Source: Methanobacterium sp. UBA176 (GTDB taxonomy: Archaea; Methanobacteriota; Methanobacteria; Methanobacteriales; Methanobacteriaceae). From it: DNA of 56,376 nucleotides. The position numbers and the translations under genes were made by a program. Below the pieces are notes generated by a model. That model ran no database searches and was not told the DNA's origin. It worked only from the letters and a program-made list of their open reading frames with translations. Of the stretch, positions 52,422-56,376 are shown piece by piece. Positions within the stretch are counted from its first letter, which is position 1. Each line of letters starts with the position of its first letter. Location: NCBI GenBank assembly GCA_002505765.1, contig DAVZ01000020.1:1-56376 (forward strand), read 5' to 3'.

Positions 52422-53405
52422 TTATTCTCTGACCAATGGATGACTTAAACACCTGATACTTCCCCCAAATCCAGATACGTCTTCCATTGGAACGGTTTCA
52501 ACTTTTACCCCTCTCTGCTTTAATTTTTCAATTAATCTGGTGTGTTCTGCACCTATTAAAATCTTGTTTTCATCAAGACACATTGTATTGCACCCTAATG
52601 CATGAGCTTCCCAAGAAGTAGCCTGAATAACTTCCCAACCATCTAAAATTTCAGGCAATCCATTTAAAAATCCACCCGCATAACATGTACATAAACCCGG
52701 CCGGATAATGGAAAGAACACAGTCAAGATGCAGCCAATTTCCTTTAAGAGGAATTTCATGGATATTAAAACCCTCTGGTTTTAAAATCCTACTTAACCAC
52801 ATTATGCCGGCCTTATTAGACGCTAATCCTGAATTTCCAACAAGTATATTCTGCCCCATGACAAAGATATCTCCACCTTCTAAAAACGGGCCAGGGCCAT
52901 CTGAAGTCATTGTTGGTTTAACAGGTAAGGGTTGAGGCATTGAAATATATTGAACTTCTGGATCTTCTGCTATTTTTTTCTGTAAAATTTCACGAATCCC
53001 GAAAATTTCCTTACGCCTGTAAGGAGTTTTTAAACCCAATTCAATAACTGTTTTACCCACTACAAGAACCGGATCTCGCACAAATGCAGATTCTCCTCCA
53101 ACTGCTAGATAATCAAGAAATTGATCTTCGTCAAGTGTTAAAGAACGAGCTTGATAAACTTTTACCCCTTCTTTTTCATAGGTTTTAACTAACTCCTCCA
53201 CCTGGCTTTTAATTTTAATGAATAAATTCGGAAAAACATCTTTAATGTTTATTCCTTCATATTTTTGGTAAGCGCTTTTCATTTCTTCGCCCAGATACAT
53301 ACACTGAGAATGAGTTAAAGGAGGAAACTTAGCATTATCTGATACACATCCAACAATGACCTCCTTTAATCTACCCCACTCACTGTAAACACCAATAGAA
53401 CTCAT
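52422..53405 (-). CDS. Amidinotransferase/arginine-modifying family protein
   Basis: A 327-residue protein of the guanidino-group modifying superfamily (amidinotransferases, arginine deiminase, DDAH). Catalytic elements are visible: FLEGGDIFV near residues 174-182, GNWLHLDCVLSII with the His-Asp pair near 223-235, and the active cysteine in GGSIRCLSHPL near 313-323. N-terminal SEWGRLKEVIVG is family-typical. TATA-like CTTTATAAAT at 53421-53430 lies only 16-25 bases from the ATG, and no strong ribosome binding site is seen, suggesting leaderless transcription. The substrate (arginine, agmatine or another guanidino compound) cannot be decided. Confidence 0.87.
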   Translation of the reverse strand: MSSIGVYSEWGRLKEVIVGCVSDNAKFPPLTHSQCMYLGEEMKSAYQKYEGINIKDVFPNLFIKIKSQVEELVKTYEKEGVKVYQARSLTLDEDQFLDYLAVGGESAFVRDPVLVVGKTVIELGLKTPYRRKEIFGIREILQKKIAEDPEVQYISMPQPLPVKPTMTSDGPGPFLEGGDIFVMGQNILVGNSGLASNKAGIMWLSRILKPEGFNIHEIPLKGNWLHLDCVLSIIRPGLCTCYAGGFLNGLPEILDGWEVIQATSWEAHALGCNTMCLDENKILIGAEHTRLIEKLKQRGVKVETVPMEDVSGFGGSIRCLSHPLVRE

Positions 53406-53577
53406 ATTTCTTATCTTTGGATTTATAAAGATAAATTTCTTTTTATCTTATACAAGGTTACAACTATTAAGAAAGAAGTCATCCCAAAACTCTCCATAAT
53501 ATTAAAACGCATGCTAAGCGTGCTAATCCGAGATATGATTCTTCTAATACCTCGTATCGAGGAAATATCTTTCTAAA

Positions 53578-53628
53578 GCATTCAAAAATCATAGATTTTT
53601 GATGCCACAAACCGTAGGTTTGTACGGC
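53578..53628 (+). repeat. Double-hairpin element A inserted in the transposase gene
   Basis: The left stem is GCATTCAAAAATC (53578-53590), loop ATA, GATTTTTGATGC (53594-53605), 12 bp with one bulged T. The right stem is ACAAACC (53607-53613), loop GTA, GGTTTGT (53617-53623). The insert begins and ends with GC; deleting 49 bases between the GC copies rejoins the transposase text at SWIE-G-FRKI. Copy B at 54161 has the same two-hairpin plan in the opposite orientation. Confidence 0.8.
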
Positions 53629-54160
53629 CTTCTATCCAGCTGAAAAATCTTTCAACTGCACATCTTCTCTTGTAAACTTCTTGATCGAATATTTTAGGTC
53701 TTCCTGGTTTTTGTTTTTTCTTATTTCTTTTATTTATGGCTATGTTGGATTTTATACCTCTTTTCCGGTTGTAAATTCTTATTTCATTTGAATCGTAGGC
53801 AGCGTCTGCCACAATTATAGTTGGCCTGGTTATGGGTCTTCCTTGAGATATTTTAATCCTGAAACCGTCCATGGTCGGTTAGTAGAGTCTGGAATCATGC
53901 ACATTCGCTGGAGACACGATCATCGACAGATACCGGCCGTTTGCATCGGTTAAAGTGCTTACTTTAATTACTTTCACTTTCTTATCCCCATCGAACCCTA
54001 TCAAACCCCTTTTTTAGCAGGACCATCTTTAGTATCCACAAAGGACCGTGATAAATCTATTTTCCCGGTTTCATAACCTTCAGATAAGAGAATTACAAAT
54101 ATTTTATCGTATACTCCTTCTTTAGACAATTTAAGGTGTAATCTGTGCACGGTAGACTTA

Positions 54161-54214
54161 GCCCTCAAACACGGAGTGTTTGGGGCATCGAAAAACCTGC
54201 AGGTTTTCGAATGC
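54161..54214 (-). repeat. Double-hairpin element B inserted in the transposase gene
   Basis: On the minus strand it reads GCATTCGAAAACC, GGTTTTTCGATGC (13 bp stem with one offset base, centred on the palindrome AAAACCTGCAGGTTTT at 54192-54207), then CAAACAC-TCC-GTGTTTG (perfect 7-bp stem, 54166-54182) and ends in GGGC. Position by position it aligns with element A: GCATTC(A/G)AAAA...TTTTT(C)GATGCC(A/C)CAAAC...GTTTG...GGC. Deleting 52 bases between the GC copies rejoins the transposase text at EYGA-KSTVHR. Confidence 0.8.
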
Positions 54215-54429
54215 TCCATACTCCCTGGGAACTTCCACCCACCTACAACCAGTATAAAGAACGTACAAAATTCCATTAAATGTTTTTCTCAAATCTGCTC
54301 TTGGCCCTACCAGTTTTAGGCTTTTGACGAGGCATATAATATCTAATTCTCCTCCAAAGCTCATCATCAACTTCTTTAAATGACATAAATTTTAATACAT
54401 TTTCAGTTCAAACATACATTTGGGATCAC

Positions 54430-54789
54430 CTTAAAGTAAATAATATGAGTTTAGAGTCAAAACAGCCGTGGTTTATCAAGAAACCTAAAATAGCCACAAA
54501 GAAGAATTTTACACGAAAGCTCATTTGAAAACTAATTTTTACTAAAAATAAGAAAATAATTGATGAATACAACTTAAAAAAGGTTTATGGAGTTATAATT
54601 TTTTTAAATCAGTTTGAAACTAAATGTATTGTAGTTAATTGCAAAAGTTTTTAGGCTGTTAGTTCAATGAAGGCCTGTAAAAAAAACATCCTTTAAGCGC
54701 ATCATAAATTCAAAGAAAATTGAAAGCTCCAGGAATTGGATTTAATCCACTTATCTGGTATTATCTGATAATCATAACTTTAATTATCT
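54430..54789. other. Gene-free flank between the IS relic and RNase III
   Basis: About 360 AT-rich bases. Only a 27-codon frame (54445-54528) and similar short frames are present, without ribosome binding sites or recognisable sequence. No repeat or RNA gene was recognised. Confidence 0.5.
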
Positions 54790-54828
54790 ATGCACATGAC
54801 TATATGTCCCAAAATACAATTAGATAAT

Positions 54829-55482
54829 ATGGAAATATTAAAAAAATTTTCAATTGAACCTAATGATTCCCATCTTTTCGAACTGGCCTTTATTCATGAG
54901 ACCTATTCCCATGAAAACAAGGTGGAAGGACATTATGAGAGGTTAGAATTTTTAGGCGACGCCGTTCTGGACCTCATAATATCTGAATATTTGTATAATA
55001 CCTATCATGACTTAACTGAAGGCCAGCTAACCCGTATACGCTCCAATTACGTTTGTAAACAGGCACTATATGCTTATTCAAAGAAGTTAGGGCTGGAAAA
55101 ATATATTAAATTGGGTAGTGGTCTTGAACTAAGCAGAAGAGAAATTGATTCTGTTATCGCAAATGTGTTTGAATCCTTTGTTGGAGCATTGTACCTAGAT
55201 CAGGGCCTTGAAGTGGCCAAAGAATTTCTTTATAAAACAGTTATACCCCACATAGAGAATGAAGAAGTCTTTTTTTATGATTATAAATCCCAGTTAAAAG
55301 AATTATGCGATCAAAAATATCTTGATGTTACCTATGAGCTGATTGAAGAAGAAGGAGAACCACATAATAAAACATTCACCATGGCAGCCATGATTAACGA
55401 TAAAATTTGTGGAATAGGCAGTGGTGGAAGTAAGAAAGAAGCAGAGCAAAATGCCGCCAAAACTGCCCTGAACAATTTTTAA
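54829..55482 (+). CDS. rnc: Ribonuclease III
   Basis: An endonuclease for double-stranded RNA, of bacterial type, 217 residues from ATG 54829 (the frame is open to ATG 54790, which adds 13 residues; neither has a clear ribosome binding site). The RNase III signature ERLEFLGDAVLDLIISEYL and the second acidic site in VIANVFESFVGALYLDQG are intact, followed by a C-terminal double-stranded RNA-binding domain (DYKSQLKELCDQKY ... GGSKKEAEQNAAKTALNNF). RNase III occurs in only part of the archaea. It sits next to an IS relic and decayed genes, which suggests it belongs to an accessory segment. Confidence 0.95.
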   Translation: MEILKKFSIEPNDSHLFELAFIHETYSHENKVEGHYERLEFLGDAVLDLIISEYLYNTYHDLTEGQLTRIRSNYVCKQALYAYSKKLGLEKYIKLGSGLELSRREIDSVIANVFESFVGALYLDQGLEVAKEFLYKTVIPHIENEEVFFYDYKSQLKELCDQKYLDVTYELIEEEGEPHNKTFTMAAMINDKICGIGSGGSKKEAEQNAAKTALNNF

Positions 55483-55494
55483 ATCCATTGATTT

Positions 55495-55990
55495 TTACTG
55501 TATATACTTGATCATGGATAATTCTGTGCCCCTTCCCCTGATATTTTCCAGTTCTTTATCCCATAGCTCCTTAATTTCATGATAGATGTGGTTGTAAAAT
55601 TCATCCAAACCTTCTCCTGTATCTTCTTCTATTTTGAACTTCTCATTGGATTCCCTACCATATTTTACCATAAACTGGCTGTCTGCTTTTTTAATTAGAA
55701 GTGTGCTCCTTATATTTTCCCGCGGACAGACTTTTTAAATTCCATATAACTCAGTTCCAATACTATCTGCCAAAATCACCCTTTCCAGGTGCTGTTGCAC
55801 GTGTATATTGTGACTCACGTTGGATCGCTCTCTTTATCTGGCTGGTAGTAATTAACCTGTTCTGGAGGACACACTAAACAATCTACAAGCCTCCTTACCC
55901 TTTTTTTCCTAAATTCCAGACTTTCGGTCTCATAATGGAAATATCTCTCCCGGACATTTGCAAAACCTTCGCAGAGTTCTCAAATCTGGT
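55495..55990 (-). pseudogene. Broken gene of unknown family
   Basis: Three minus-strand fragments read as one protein. Upstream, a frame covering about 55830-55985 gives ELCEGFANVRERYFHYETES, LEFRKKRVRRLVDCLVCPPE and QVNYYQPDKESDPT before a stop. Then RVILADSIGTELYGI ends in a stop near 55740. Then RSTLLIKKADSQFMVKYGRE continues with EEDTGEGLDEFYNHIYHEIK to LSMIKYIQ and a stop at 55495-55497. At least two frameshifts separate them. I do not recognise the family. The gene converges with rnc and adds to the decayed character of this end. Confidence 0.5.
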
Positions 55991-56202
55991 TCTTCTATTA
56001 ACCTTTAAATATTAATAAAAATTAATATTTCAGTATTATTATAGATTTTAAAAATATACATAAAGTAAACAATCTTAAAAAGAGCATAAAATCTTTAAAT
56101 ATTAATTAGGTAACTTATTCAATTTAATGAAGTTGAAGATCTTAAAAATTAAAGGGAATGATATTTACCCTCGCTTAAAAATGGGACTGTAAGGTTAACC
56201 GG

Positions 56203-56250
56203 TGTTGAAAAATTTTCAATTTTTCACAGTGAAAAATCCCTGATTTTCAC
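56203..56250. repeat. Pair of hairpins near the window end
   Basis: GAAAAATT-TTC-AATTTTTC (56207-56225, perfect 8-bp stem) is followed after three bases by GTGAAAAATC-CCT-GATTTTCAC (56229-56250, nine pairs with one bulged A). The arrangement of two adjacent hairpins with a one-base bulge resembles elements A and B, although the sequence differs. The remaining DNA from 55991 to 56376 is AT-rich; no gene was recognised. Confidence 0.65.
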
Positions 56251-56376
56251 ATGCTGGAGTCAATATTTCATATTCGTTAATTATTGTTTTCAGTAGACAT
56301 ATCAAGTCAAAAATATTTCAACAAATCTGCTCAACCCCAATAACTTTACAACCCCGTAAATATTAGTTATATATTT

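Larger units (their letters stand above)
53479..54386 (-). pseudogene. IS5-family DDE transposase, multiply disrupted
   Basis: Reading from ATG 54386: SFKEVDDELWRRIRYYMPRQ, then a frameshift near 54320 (surplus G in GGTAGGGCC), then ADLRKTFNGILYVLYTGCRW to VPREYGA, then a 52-bp hairpin insertion (54161-54214), then KSTVHRLHLKLSKEGVYDKI to RSFVDTKDGPAKKG, a one-base deletion near 54001-54008, then GFDGDKKVKVIKVSTLTDAN to SPANVHDSRLY, an in-frame TAA near 53887, then MDGFRIKISQ to RRCAVERFFSWIEG, a 49-bp hairpin insertion (53578-53628) and FRKIFPRYEVLEESYLGLAR to WRVLG and stop at 53479. DDE residues are in FVDTKDG, IIVADAAYD and AVERFFSWIE. Removing the two hairpins restores continuous homology, so they are later insertions. 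Confidence 0.85.
53478..54429 (-). mobile_element. Degenerate IS5-family insertion sequence
   Basis: The candidate ends are GTCATCCCAAAA (53478-53489) and ATTTGGGATCAC (54418-54429), inverted with ten of twelve matching positions. Between them lies one transposase pseudogene on the minus strand. Flanking direct repeats are not clear (TTAAGAAAG against CTTAAAGTA). The transposase stop codon overlaps the left end. It interrupts the stretch between the amidinotransferase gene and the RNase III gene. The element cannot move by itself now. Confidence 0.65.

Noticed and set aside
54445..54528. 27-codon frame MSLESKQPWFIKKPKIATKK after the IS relic
   Set aside because: No ribosome binding site and no recognisable similarity; could be a fragment but cannot be supported.
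56127..56192. 21-codon frame MKLKILKIKGNDIYPRLKMG near the right end
   Set aside because: Too short to call a gene; may be a truncated start cut by the hairpin pair at 56203, noted in findings only.
1..56376. tRNA, rRNA or CRISPR arrays
   Set aside because: I looked for T-arm type GGTTC-A/G-A-N-TCC motifs and for regularly spaced direct repeats on both strands by eye and found none; a dedicated search could still reveal an unusual one.

Overview
The window is a chromosomal segment of a hydrogenotrophic methanogen of the order Methanobacteriales, most likely the genus Methanobacterium. This is inferred from gene content: F420 and coenzyme B biosynthesis, methyl-coenzyme M reductase component A2, cyclic 2,3-diphosphoglycerate synthetase, F420H2 oxidase FprA, glycerol-1-phosphate dehydrogenase, TATA-binding protein, archaeal primase and FEN-1. 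The AT-rich base composition, the GGTGAT/GGAGG-type ribosome binding sites and the frequent TTG starts fit. No tRNA, rRNA or CRISPR array was seen.

Layout. 1-320: gene-free stretch packed with small hairpins. 321-5466 (minus): a GlcNAc-1-P transferase, a DNA-binding protein, a DUF530-like protein and methionyl-tRNA synthetase. 5814-8090 (plus): the two primase subunits, convergent with cca, thpR and an unrecognised cysteine-rich repeat protein. 11476-13973 (minus): archaeal early aromatic pathway. 14238-24137: PRC-barrel protein, FAD oxidoreductase, a decayed membrane gene, aspartyl-tRNA synthetase, hisD, UPF0058, cpgS, rpiA, UPF0179 and egsA. 24503-28448 (plus): a 30-residue basic protein with a structured leader, then proS, a membrane-anchored protein, cofC and thiD. 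28614-31060: ACT protein, PaaK-like ligase and a methyltransferase.

31093-36934 (minus) is an oxygen-defence block: superoxide dismutase, peroxiredoxin, ferritin, FprA, three tandem rubredoxins, a universal stress protein and a flavin reductase. 37318-37732 is a frameshifted secreted-protein gene, followed by atwA. 39856-44002 (plus) is a run of six genes (nadM, moaE-like, HD hydrolase, ubiX-like, cbiT, membrane protein). A short pseudomurein-binding-repeat-like protein, a phosphoserine phosphatase fused to a long coiled coil, tbp, a CYTH protein without a usable start codon, aksA/aksD, a chorismate-lyase-like protein, fen and an amidinotransferase follow.

53478-56376 is a decaying accessory end: an IS5-like element whose transposase carries frameshifts, a nonsense codon and two insertions of the same kind of ~50 bp double-hairpin element, then an RNase III gene (uncommon in archaea), a broken unknown gene and more hairpins. 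The most novel signal is this double-hairpin family. The two insertions can be removed exactly to restore transposase reading, both lie at a GC dinucleotide, and similar paired hairpins occur in at least four other intergenic places in the window.
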